Source: Candidatus Omnitrophota bacterium (GTDB lineage Bacteria > Omnitrophota > Gorgyraeia > Duberdicusellales > 4484-171). From it: a stretch of 39,251 bases of DNA. The stretch's first letter is position 1. Every line of letters starts with the position of its first letter. The stretch covers positions 1-39,251 of the forward strand of contig JAIPHA010000012.1 in the NCBI GenBank assembly GCA_021735445.1. The letters run 5' to 3'. Positions 6,754 to 14,933 of the stretch are shown here, piece by piece. Position numbers and translations under genes: made by a program. The notes beneath the pieces are model-generated. The model was given only the letters and a program-made list of their open reading frames with translations, ran no database searches and was not told the origin of the DNA.

Positions 6754-7590
6754 TTATTGCCAGTATCTCTGGAATAGATACCATTGATCGGGATATTTTT
6801 TTAGATATTTTTCTAATACAGCTACATACTTTGAAATTATTTCTTCTTCGGCGTCTTTGCTCCCCCGGTCATAATCCAGCTCTTTTTCAAAGATGAGACG
6901 GTAATAGTATTTGTTTTCACGGACACAAAAAACCGGGACGACCGCGGCCCCGGTTTTGTTTGCGAAAAAAGCCGGGCCGCGGGGAATACACACATCCTCT
7001 GAAAACACCTTCTCGATTTTTCCGGAATGGGAAAAATCCCTGTCACCCAATAAGGCTAGAAATTGCCCCTTTTTTAAGGCTGAGATGCTTTTTTTGACCG
7101 CTAACCCGGTAGGTATTACTTCAATCCCCACTCTTTTACGCTGTTTGTTAAAAAAGTTATTAGTGCGCAAATCAAGATGAGGCAAGGCTACTACCGAGAG
7201 CGGATAGCCCAAAAGAGACATGATAGCTCCGCCTAACTCATAATTGCCCAGATGAGCGGTGAGCAAAACTGCTCCCTGGCCTTTTTTACCGAGACGGTCA
7301 ACATATTCTAATCCTTCAAATGTTACATATTTTTTGATAACTTTACTGTTTAATTTTGAATAACGAAAAAAATCGGTAAGATAATAGGCAAAATTAATAA
7401 AAACTTTTTTTGCTATTTTTTTTCTTTTATCTTTTTGAGCAACGATGAACTTAAGGTTAGAAAAAACCGCTTCCCTGTCTTTTTTAGAAAAATAAAACTG
7501 GCCTAAAGCAAAAACTTTTGCGATTTGGTAAGAGATTGCCCGCGGCAATCCCAAAACAATAATTTTTCCCAAAACAAAAAGATAATACAT
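6754..7590 (-). CDS. Lipid A-type lauroyl/myristoyl acyltransferase (LpxL/HtrB family)
   Basis: The 278-aa protein has a single N-terminal hydrophobic segment. Its catalytic HxxxxE box is H113-LGNY-E118, followed by GDRDFSHSGKIEK and CIPRGPAFFANKTGAAVVPVF, which matches the substrate and G-P blocks of the family. These enzymes add secondary acyl chains to lipid A or related lipids at the inner membrane, implying an outer membrane. Its start codon overlaps the GT28 stop (TAATG), so translation is coupled. Whether the acceptor is lipid A itself cannot be told from sequence. Confidence 0.87.
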   Translation of the reverse strand: MYYLFVLGKIIVLGLPRAISYQIAKVFALGQFYFSKKDREAVFSNLKFIVAQKDKRKKIAKKVFINFAYYLTDFFRYSKLNSKVIKKYVTFEGLEYVDRLGKKGQGAVLLTAHLGNYELGGAIMSLLGYPLSVVALPHLDLRTNNFFNKQRKRVGIEVIPTGLAVKKSISALKKGQFLALLGDRDFSHSGKIEKVFSEDVCIPRGPAFFANKTGAAVVPVFCVRENKYYYRLIFEKELDYDRGSKDAEEEIISKYVAVLEKYLKKYPDQWYLFQRYWQ

Positions 7591-8714
7591 TATCGAATAA
7601 GCTCAGACACCAAATCTGCTATCTTGGCCGAAGAATTTCCTAAAGCATTTTTCCCCGCGCTTTTTTTAAAAAAATTCAATTTATCCGGATTCTTGATTAA
7701 TTCAGCTACGCTTTCATTTATCTGGACGAAATTATCTGTTTTTATAACTGCGTTTTTTCTAATAAGGAAATCTACATTAAGCTCTTCCTGTCCGGGAATT
7801 GGTTTTGCAATTATTATTGCCAACTTCTTAGTTAAAGCTTCTGATATGGTAACTCCTCCCGCTTTGGTAATAATAATATCGCAAAAATCCATAATTTTAT
7901 CTATACACTCTATATAACTAAAAACAAAGAGAGGCTTTTTTATTTTCTTTTTTATTCTTTGCAACTTACGGTAAAGAGTCCTGTTTTTTCCGCAAACGCC
8001 GATTATCTGAAAATCATCACTCAGCCGGTTAAGGTTTGGAATAATTTTTTCAATTGGGCCTATGCCTAGCCCGCCCCCCATAACCAAAACGGCTTTTAAC
8101 CTGGAGAAAAAACCGAATTTTTTCGCTATCTCTTCCCGGTCAGAGGACCCCATGAATTTGATTGATATAGGGATTCCGAAAATAGATATTTTATCTGCGT
8201 CCACCCCTTCTTTAACTAAGGTTTGCTTTGCTTCATCTGAAGCGACTACATACCGGTCAACAGAGGAATGCACCCAAAAACGATGAGGATGAAAATCGGT
8301 AACTACAGCAATAAGAGGTATTTTTGCTTTATATTTTTTTTTGTAATCAGCTATTATCCCGCAAGGAAAAGCCTGAGTTGTAATAAAACAATCCGGATGG
8401 CTGTAGTTTATGTATTTACGTAATTTCCGAAAACAAAAGTAATTGACAATCGTATGCCAAGGCCTTAGATGTTTAACCACCGTTTTCCGGTCATAAGCTT
8501 TGCCCCAAAGAGAAGGAATTTTTTTGATTACCAGGCTATAAATAGTATCTACTACTTTTTCGGTACGCGGATAAAAATACTGGAAACTGTTTAAATTAAC
8601 AACTTCAGCATTTTTTTCTTTAGCCAAAATAGCCTCTTTGATATTAACAGCAGCCTGGCTATGCCCTCCAAAATCAGAGATATGAAAAATATGAACTACC
8701 GGTTTTTTAGCCAT
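7590..8714 (-). CDS. GT28-type glycosyltransferase, MGDG synthase/UgtP-like
   Basis: The 374-aa protein has the N-terminal half of monogalactosyldiacylglycerol synthases and diacylglycerol glucosyltransferases. HISDFGGHSQAAVNI (11-25) is the glycine-histidine acceptor loop, and AVVTDFHPHRFWVHSSVDRYVVASDEA is family-typical. The C-terminal GT-B half has VLVMGGGLGIGPI and DIIITKAGGVTISEAL, the nucleotide-sugar binding segment. The likely role is making a glycolipid, or glycosylating a lipid acceptor, at the inner membrane. It is the first gene of the left operon, with a promoter candidate 15 nt before its ATG. Confidence 0.83.
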   Translation of the reverse strand: MAKKPVVHIFHISDFGGHSQAAVNIKEAILAKEKNAEVVNLNSFQYFYPRTEKVVDTIYSLVIKKIPSLWGKAYDRKTVVKHLRPWHTIVNYFCFRKLRKYINYSHPDCFITTQAFPCGIIADYKKKYKAKIPLIAVVTDFHPHRFWVHSSVDRYVVASDEAKQTLVKEGVDADKISIFGIPISIKFMGSSDREEIAKKFGFFSRLKAVLVMGGGLGIGPIEKIIPNLNRLSDDFQIIGVCGKNRTLYRKLQRIKKKIKKPLFVFSYIECIDKIMDFCDIIITKAGGVTISEALTKKLAIIIAKPIPGQEELNVDFLIRKNAVIKTDNFVQINESVAELIKNPDKLNFFKKSAGKNALGNSSAKIADLVSELIR

Positions 8715-8728
8715 AATTTGATTGGTTA

Positions 8729-8757
8729 ACTATATCACAAAAAATAAGGCGGGTAAA
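8729..8757 (-). promoter_or_regulatory. Extended -10 promoter for the GT28/acyltransferase operon
   Basis: On the minus strand, TTTACC (8757-8752) lies 17 bp before TATAGT (8734-8729), which is preceded by TGA, giving the extended -10 form TGnTATAGT. It is in the 67-bp gap between the HD-GYP gene and the GT28 gene, where a new transcript would begin. The -35 match is weak (4 of 6). Confidence 0.5.
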
Positions 8758-8781
8758 ATATTTTATAAACAAAAAGAGGCA

Positions 8782-10119
8782 TCAAAACTTAAGGTAATCC
8801 TTTCCCTCTTTATAAGGATTAAGAGATTTTTCAATCTTTACCGTTGTGCCGTCTTGGTTTAAGTCGACTACCTCATCTAAGGCTTCAGAAACTATCTTAA
8901 TTTTAGGCGCAAAAATGTTATCGAAATTCTGCCCCACAACCCTGCCAATCTTCCCATTACTAAGTGAAACAATGGTTCCGTTGGGCCAAGCGCCCATAAA
9001 CTTAAAAAAGTTATCGAAAAGTTGAGGATGAAACTGAGTCCCCCTGCCCTCTTTCATAATCTTATAAATCTGCTCAGGCGGGAAGCTGTTTTTATAGCTG
9101 CGCCGCTGGCTTAACGCGTCATAGACATCACAAAGCGAAACCAGCATCGAAATAGGGTGAAGCCGGCGGGGAAATTGGAGCTTAGGATAACCACCGGTAT
9201 TGAATTTTAGATGATGTTCAAGAGCAACAACCGGCGCCAATTCACCTAACTTGTCGACAAACTTAAGTAAAATATCGGCGCCCAAAAGCGAATGGCTCTT
9301 TATCTGCTCAAACTCTTTATCGGTTAACTTTCCTCCTTTAAGTATTTTACTCGAAATATAAAGCTTGCCAATATCGTGAAAAAGAGAAGCCAGGCCTATT
9401 TCTCTGGATTCAGAGTTATTAAACCCTAAATATTTAGAAAAATGCATAGCCAGGAAAGAAACATTTAAAAGATGGGCAAAGGTAATGGCATCTTTACCTT
9501 TTATTTTAGATAACTTTAAAATCTCCTGGTAATGATGGCCAACCCCTTTCATCAAATCATCCACCACAGAGCTAAACCTTGTAATATCTATCGACTGGTT
9601 TTGGATAAGATTGCTTAAAGAGGAAGACAGATTAGAAACCGATTGAGAATATAACGCCCTAACCATATCTTTTCCGGAAAGATTTTTCTGTTTACTTCCT
9701 TGAGAAGAAAATTCCCTAATTTTATTAAGCTGAATATTTTGGATGCCCCTGCCTTTAAGACAATCTTCTATATTGTTGTTTTCGCTGTCAGAATCAAGGA
9801 GAAATAAAAAAAAGCCTCTCAGTTCTTCTTTTGAAACAGATCTAGAAAAAGTTATTTTTTCAAACCCCTTGCCAATAAATTTGTTGATCAAAGTTGTCAA
9901 TCTTTTACTTAAATCAAAGAATATATCATCTCCGCTGGTTAACTCCCCGGCAACCAAAGCTAAATTTAACTCCTTTTGGCCGCTTAATGCCAGTTGCAAG
10001 CTCTGATAAGTTTCAGATAAAGCTTTATCAAAACCCGGATGCTGGCATCCATACATTTGCGCCAATTGAAAGCAAGATGAGAAGTTTTTTAAAAATTTTT
10101 CAATTTCTTGTTTCATCAT
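8782..10119 (-). CDS. HD-GYP domain protein with unnamed N-terminal domain
   Basis: The 445-aa protein has an HD-GYP metal-dependent phosphohydrolase domain in its C-terminal two thirds: H248-D249 (HDIGK), H276 (SHSLLG), H302-H303 and GYP at 310-312. Enzymes of this class degrade cyclic di-GMP or related dinucleotides. The usual HHE after the third metal ligand is HHL here, and the G-x-GYP loop reads NTGGYP, so activity may be altered. Residues about 10-135 are not a sensor I recognise, but they resemble the start of the upstream 636-aa protein, with which this gene overlaps by 20 bp. No membrane segment is seen. It is the last gene of the dcw transcription unit. Confidence 0.86.
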   Translation of the reverse strand: MMKQEIEKFLKNFSSCFQLAQMYGCQHPGFDKALSETYQSLQLALSGQKELNLALVAGELTSGDDIFFDLSKRLTTLINKFIGKGFEKITFSRSVSKEELRGFFLFLLDSDSENNNIEDCLKGRGIQNIQLNKIREFSSQGSKQKNLSGKDMVRALYSQSVSNLSSSLSNLIQNQSIDITRFSSVVDDLMKGVGHHYQEILKLSKIKGKDAITFAHLLNVSFLAMHFSKYLGFNNSESREIGLASLFHDIGKLYISSKILKGGKLTDKEFEQIKSHSLLGADILLKFVDKLGELAPVVALEHHLKFNTGGYPKLQFPRRLHPISMLVSLCDVYDALSQRRSYKNSFPPEQIYKIMKEGRGTQFHPQLFDNFFKFMGAWPNGTIVSLSNGKIGRVVGQNFDNIFAPKIKIVSEALDEVVDLNQDGTTVKIEKSLNPYKEGKDYLKF

Positions 10120-12010
10120 GAGCCTCTAGTATTTCTTTTGCTTTTTTTCTTATCCTTCTATTCCAGAAAAATTTCCACCTTGTTAATTTGATTAAAAAAG
10201 GCTTAGCCTGGCGGCGGTAGTTTTCTTCGATTATATTCAAATTTTCTAAAATTATTTCAGAATTAATTCCAAAATAATTCGGACGGATAAGAAAAATTTG
10301 TGCCATTTCCCGGTAAAGATCAGGAAAATTAACGGCAATTTCAAAAGATTTTTTGCGAAGATAAAAAATTTTGCTTTTTGCCAACGGCAATATAAAATCT
10401 TTATCATATCCGGAATGATTTTTTAAAATAGCTAATATCTTAATTTTGGCCGAAAACGGCACTAAATTATATAAATCTTTTAAAATACCCAAAACAGCCG
10501 GGTGGTCAATTGTTTTTAAGCCATCGATAATTTTTTTTAAAAAATTAAAATTTTTCCTATTCTCTTTAATTATCCCATACAGCTGGCTTATCTGTTTTGG
10601 AAAAAATTTAAAAAAGAGCTTTAAAACCAAAGGGTTAAACTCCTTTGCTTTGATTTTATTCAGATAAAAAGAAGCTCCTAAAGTAGTTGAATCCAATAAA
10701 TCAGCCAAAAAATCAAGCTGGTTGCAAAAATCGGAGTTAAAAGCATTGCTTTCCGCTTGATTCCAAATTTGCCTAACCTTATGATCATGATCTTTTAATG
10801 CTGGATTGGCTGGTTTATTTTTATATGTTTTGACAAATTTTTTTAAAAATTCGATATTCTCAGAAAAGTGATCTTCTATCTCCGCTGCTATCTTATCCAC
10901 AATCAGCCCGAGGCGGGCAGGATTATTTTCATAAAAAAATAAATCAAGAAGGGTTAGGAGATAGTTTTGATGCAGGTGGTTATAGTCAAAAGAAGCATTT
11001 TTTTCTTCACTTTTATCCGGAATATTTACCGATAAGTTCTTTTGATAAATCGGCACAATGCCTTCTTCGTCAGGGACTGAAAATAAGTTATTAATTTTAT
11101 CCATATCAAACTTTTTTTTATTTTCTTCAACTTCTTTGCCCAGCTTATCAGCAGCCTTTTTATGGGTATCAGGTGATACCAGGGCAGAAAACAGTTTAAA
11201 GGAAGAAGGGTCCAGCTTTTGCTTAGATTGCAGTAATTTCGACAATACATTCGCTAAATCGTCTGAACTCAGATAAGAAAATAAATTTTTAAGAGGTTCT
11301 TTATTTTTTAAATCATCCAAATTATCGTCATTTAAAATAGATTGAGTCAAGCTTTTAAGGGCTTTTTTAAAATCATCTTTATTTTTAATTTTAAGTTTTG
11401 AAAGTAATTCCAGCAACTGCTGGGACAATTGATCGTCTTCGAGGACTTCCTTGGCTCCATACTCCCTTGCCGTCTCTTGGAAATTGTCTATAAATTTATC
11501 AGAAAAAGATTGATCGCCGCCTTGAGCATTTTTAGGATTTAAAAGATAACTCCAAACATCTTTTACTTCTTTGCCCCTGCCCTTTATCAGCTGTGAGTAA
11601 TCTAACTCTTCAATCTCTATATTTTTTACCCCTTTATTTTTTAATATTTTATTAACGCCCCCCTTAGCTAAAATATCTTTTTCGCTAAACGCAAGGCTGG
11701 TTAAAAAATCAGACAACTCCTGAAAAGACACACCTTTTTTAATTTTTATTATTTTTATTTTTTTTCGATGCAATGCAACAGCCAAATTTCTATAGATAGC
11801 CTTGTCTTCTAATTTTTTTCTGTTTACAGTTAAAGAATCGGGCTTAACTTCAATCGAAAGAAAAGGCCTTTCTTTATCAAGAGACTCAACCATTTCTTTA
11901 AATTGGCTTATCGAGCGGGAAAAAACAGGATGGGTAGGGAAATAAACCGAACAATTAGTAAGCGCAACATTAAAACTTTTTACAAAATCGCGATATAAAT
12001 TATCATCCAT
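10100..12010 (-). CDS. Unknown 636-aa protein: shared N-terminal domain plus helical repeats
   Basis: No named family is recognised. Residues about 8-140 parallel the N-terminus of the adjacent HD-GYP protein: both have a short helix, an HP-x-F motif, an acidic strand with the pattern L-x-I/L-x-V, a basic block ending KI-x-x-SV/GVS, then EL-x-x-F and a G-x-xNI end. The middle is lysine- and aspartate-rich and probably coiled or disordered. The last 250 residues look like HEAT-type helical pairs (for example IDHPAVLGILKDL, then SGYDKDFILPLAKS). No signal peptide or membrane helix is seen. Tight coupling to the HD-GYP gene suggests the two products act together, perhaps in second-messenger control of division or wall growth. 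That function is inference only. Confidence 0.7.
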   Translation of the reverse strand: MDDNLYRDFVKSFNVALTNCSVYFPTHPVFSRSISQFKEMVESLDKERPFLSIEVKPDSLTVNRKKLEDKAIYRNLAVALHRKKIKIIKIKKGVSFQELSDFLTSLAFSEKDILAKGGVNKILKNKGVKNIEIEELDYSQLIKGRGKEVKDVWSYLLNPKNAQGGDQSFSDKFIDNFQETAREYGAKEVLEDDQLSQQLLELLSKLKIKNKDDFKKALKSLTQSILNDDNLDDLKNKEPLKNLFSYLSSDDLANVLSKLLQSKQKLDPSSFKLFSALVSPDTHKKAADKLGKEVEENKKKFDMDKINNLFSVPDEEGIVPIYQKNLSVNIPDKSEEKNASFDYNHLHQNYLLTLLDLFFYENNPARLGLIVDKIAAEIEDHFSENIEFLKKFVKTYKNKPANPALKDHDHKVRQIWNQAESNAFNSDFCNQLDFLADLLDSTTLGASFYLNKIKAKEFNPLVLKLFFKFFPKQISQLYGIIKENRKNFNFLKKIIDGLKTIDHPAVLGILKDLYNLVPFSAKIKILAILKNHSGYDKDFILPLAKSKIFYLRKKSFEIAVNFPDLYREMAQIFLIRPNYFGINSEIILENLNIIEENYRRQAKPFLIKLTRWKFFWNRRIRKKAKEILEAHDETRN

Positions 12011-12032
12011 GCTATCTTCACCATATATCCTT

Positions 12033-13181
12033 TTAGAAATATTCTTGATATACCTTTCTTACCCTTTCCAATAACGACCTTTTTTTCTGATACTCATCTT
12101 CTAAAGGCCTAAAAAACCCATATTTTATGCAACCAAAAGCCGAAGACCTGCATTTATAAAAAGGAATTTCGACCCTATAGGCCAGCATTTTTTTTATATA
12201 GCTATAAAAGCCGTCTTTTATGGTTAAAGGCCCCAGAAACGAAAAAACGGCCCTATCCCTCTCGGGCCCGGGAATAATTTGCAATGCTTCATCTATAATT
12301 CGTTTTAAATTGCCGGAAAAAATTGTTTTTAAAAAATTAGCCAAAGCTTGGGTGCTTAAATTAAGGTAACTATCTTCTTTTTTGATAGTTATCTCTTTAA
12401 CATAAGGAATATTTTTAAAAGAACCATAACGCTCTAACAACTGGGCCGAAGCCGCAGTTGATATTGTGTACTGCTTAGCCAGTTGGCCAATAATAGTTTT
12501 AATACCAAAGTTAAATTCTTTTTGATAGATTCTGCCTTCTTTATCCTTTATCCCGGCATAACTATTAAGGTCATTGACGCTAATTACGATTTGATTTTCT
12601 CTGATAGCGCTAAATCCTTGGGAAAACATGCTTATTTTATGAGCTATGAACCCTGAAAATTTTTTTTCCATATTAAAAAAAATATCCAGAATCTCTTTAT
12701 AAAAACTATCCTTTATGTAAATCAGCAATGAATTTAATTCTATTTTCTTAGTAAATACCCCCAGAGGCGCCTGGCTGTATTTTATGCCCTCTGCTTTATA
12801 ATCTAAAACAATATTATGCAGGCAATACTGATCCCATTCAAGGAATTTATCTTCTAAGTACTTTTTGGCCGTGTTAATAACCGCCGGGGTTAACCTCTTT
12901 TTTTTAGGAAAAACTATTTTTTCCCTGGCTTCTATTTCTTTAGCCAAACCAGCCGGCAACTCCATAAATATATCATTGAAAGAAAGAGAATGCCTCTTTT
13001 CCAGTTCTACTATTGATTGCTCTATTTTTTCGGAATTAACCCGCAGCTTTTCGATAAAATTTTTCTCATCCGGCAATGCCAGCTCTTTTTCTTCCAAGAA
13101 TTGCAGATTACCTTTTTTAAGGCTGGCGCAAGAAAGAAAAACTTTATTTTTTTCAAAAGCAATGCCGCAAAAAGCTTTCAT
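12033..13181 (-). CDS. Degenerate FtsA-like protein
   Basis: The 382-aa protein occupies the ftsA position after ftsQ and follows the FtsA plan in a very diverged form. The first phosphate loop region reads FCGIAFEKNKV (4-14) in place of DxGTSK. An FtsA-specific 1C-like segment follows (about 66-165), with LHNIVLDYKAEGIKYSQAPLG at 121-141 matching the LHxIPxxYxxDGxxGIxxPxG block. The second phosphate region is VNDLNSYAGI (202-211), followed by FNFGIKTIIGQLAKQY and AQLLERYGS (246-254). The adenosine region is AVFSFLGPL (311-319) where GGG would be expected. The C-terminus, SLLERVRKVYQEYF, could be the amphipathic membrane-targeting helix. All three nucleotide signatures are eroded. The FtsA assignment combines pattern and position. 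Confidence 0.62.
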   Translation of the reverse strand: MKAFCGIAFEKNKVFLSCASLKKGNLQFLEEKELALPDEKNFIEKLRVNSEKIEQSIVELEKRHSLSFNDIFMELPAGLAKEIEAREKIVFPKKKRLTPAVINTAKKYLEDKFLEWDQYCLHNIVLDYKAEGIKYSQAPLGVFTKKIELNSLLIYIKDSFYKEILDIFFNMEKKFSGFIAHKISMFSQGFSAIRENQIVISVNDLNSYAGIKDKEGRIYQKEFNFGIKTIIGQLAKQYTISTAASAQLLERYGSFKNIPYVKEITIKKEDSYLNLSTQALANFLKTIFSGNLKRIIDEALQIIPGPERDRAVFSFLGPLTIKDGFYSYIKKMLAYRVEIPFYKCRSSAFGCIKYGFFRPLEDEYQKKRSLLERVRKVYQEYF

Positions 13182-13183
13182 AA

Positions 13184-13990
13184 TTACCTTTTAAAACCCA
13201 CCGCTACCTTTTGAAAACGAAAATCTATATACCTAATCAATGACAATTTATCCTCTAGCTTCTCTTTTATAAGTTTACTCAAAAGATCGATTTTCTCCTC
13301 TAATTCTTGCCGGTTTATTATAATTTTAATCCGGCTTTGATAGTATTGTTGATTGGTTAGATAAAAATATATTGTCTTTGAAGAAGAAATATTAATATCG
13401 CTTAACTCAAATTTATACTCTTGATCAAGAGAATTAATTGCCTCCAGCAATCCTTTATTTTTAATAACTTTTATCAATTTAAAGGCAGCCGCTAAATTTT
13501 GGTTATAAACATTTTCCCCCTTGGTCAAATACCGGCCAGAGGCCGTATTGGTGATTATCGGCAAGCCCTGAAGGCGATTTTCGCTGCCTTGGTTAATCAC
13601 AACCCCCTCTTGGTCAACTAAATAAAATTTTTTCTGCCTTATTTGAGCAACTGCTTTTCTTTTTTCTGCCTGAATTTGTATATTATTGGGAAATTTTTTC
13701 ACAATTTTAATATTTTTATATCCGGGATATTGCTCTTTTAGATAAAGCCGCAATTGGCCTAAGTCAATATTAAAAATTAATTTATCTTTTATTTTTCTTA
13801 TTATATTATCTTCAACTTTTAAACTAGAATCCAAACTTTGATTGTCAATTTTAAAAAAATCCGCCCGATAAATCTTATAGCCAATCCCCCAAAGAGATAA
13901 TAAAAATAATAAACTTAGAAAAATCCGGATAAAAAATTTAACGGTAAAGATTTTAGGAATATTTCGTTTTTTCCTTTTTTTTCTAGCCAT
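13184..13990 (-). CDS. ftsQ: Cell division protein FtsQ
   Basis: The 268-aa protein is a single-pass membrane protein: a basic N-terminus (ARKKRKKRN), one helix at about 18-43, then a periplasmic POTRA domain with YPGYKNIKIVKKFPNNIQI and the strand pattern EKRKAVAQI. A FtsQ-type second domain follows, with FYLVDQEGVVI and LQGLPIIT. It bridges early and late division proteins in the divisome. It overlaps ddl by 8 bp and ends 2 nt before the ftsA-like gene. The short C-terminal tail is typical. Confidence 0.85.
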   Translation of the reverse strand: MARKKRKKRNIPKIFTVKFFIRIFLSLLFLLSLWGIGYKIYRADFFKIDNQSLDSSLKVEDNIIRKIKDKLIFNIDLGQLRLYLKEQYPGYKNIKIVKKFPNNIQIQAEKRKAVAQIRQKKFYLVDQEGVVINQGSENRLQGLPIITNTASGRYLTKGENVYNQNLAAAFKLIKVIKNKGLLEAINSLDQEYKFELSDINISSSKTIYFYLTNQQYYQSRIKIIINRQELEEKIDLLSKLIKEKLEDKLSLIRYIDFRFQKVAVGFKR

Positions 13991-14933
13991 AATAACTACC
14001 GCCGCAGTTAGGCGCTTTTGCCCTTGCCAGCGCCTTTTCTAAAAGAAGATCGATTAACTGGCTAAAATCTATACCAGAAGCTGAAGCGGCAAGCGGCAAT
14101 AAACTTTTTCTTGTCAAGCCAGGTATTGAATTTACCTCAAGGACATATGGCTTACCGTCTTTTAGTTTTAAATCAACCCTTGAAAAATCGCGGCAACCTA
14201 AAGCTCTATGAGCAGCTAAAGCTGTTTTTCTGACCCGTTCCGATAACCCCTTTTCAAGCTTAGCCGGCACAACAAACTTAGAATTTCCCTTTATATACTT
14301 ATTCTGAAAATCAAAATACTCTCCCTTAGGAATAATTTCAACTATTGCCAAAGGCTTCTCTGCCAAAATTCCAACAGTTAATTCCCGGCCTTCAATATAG
14401 TCTTCTATGATAACCGTCTTGCTAAATCCTAAAGCCTGTTTAAAAGCTTGCTTGATTTCTTCTCTATCGGTTACAATTGAGACACCGAAACTTGAACCGG
14501 AAAAACGAGGTTTAACCACAACCGGATAATTTATATTCCGGCACCTATAATTACTGCCGGAAAACAAATGATAGGCCGGAGTAAGAATTCCGGCTTGTTT
14601 AAATTTTTCCTTGGCAGCCACTTTATCCATTGCTAAAAAACTTGCCTCGGGCCCAGAACCAGTATAAGCTATAGGGATTTCTTCTAAAATAGCCTGGATT
14701 TTGCCGTCTTCCCCAAAAACCCCATGCAAAGCAATAAAAGCTATATCGATTTCTGCTGCCTTAACCACTTCTTTTACTTTTTGTTTATCTGAACTGTCTA
14801 TTTTGATAAACTTTGTTTTAATATTTTTTGTTAATAAAGCTTGAAAAACCTGTTCTCCGGAAAGCAAAGAAATATCCCTCTCTTCTGAAACGCCTCCAGC
14901 TAAAACACCTACTTTTACCTTTTTTAACTCCAT
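13983..14933 (-). CDS. ddl: D-alanine-D-alanine ligase
   Basis: The 316-aa ATP-grasp enzyme makes D-Ala-D-Ala for the peptidoglycan pentapeptide. Motifs are GGVSEERDISLLSG (13-26), ALHGVFGEDGKIQ, MDKVAAKEKF, the glycine loop KPRFSGSSFGVS, IIEDYIEGRELTVGIL, and the metal-binding end DLKLKDGKPYVLEVNSIPGLT. Length is standard. It overlaps murB by 10 bp and ftsQ by 8 bp within the dcw cluster. Confidence 0.95.
   Translation of the reverse strand: MELKKVKVGVLAGGVSEERDISLLSGEQVFQALLTKNIKTKFIKIDSSDKQKVKEVVKAAEIDIAFIALHGVFGEDGKIQAILEEIPIAYTGSGPEASFLAMDKVAAKEKFKQAGILTPAYHLFSGSNYRCRNINYPVVVKPRFSGSSFGVSIVTDREEIKQAFKQALGFSKTVIIEDYIEGRELTVGILAEKPLAIVEIIPKGEYFDFQNKYIKGNSKFVVPAKLEKGLSERVRKTALAAHRALGCRDFSRVDLKLKDGKPYVLEVNSIPGLTRKSLLPLAASASGIDFSQLIDLLLEKALARAKAPNCGGSYYG

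Noticed and set aside
6671-6784. N-terminal extension of the four-helix-bundle frame up to 6784
   Set aside because: It overlaps the acyltransferase end and translates the heptamer array; family homology and a better ribosome site support ATG 6670.
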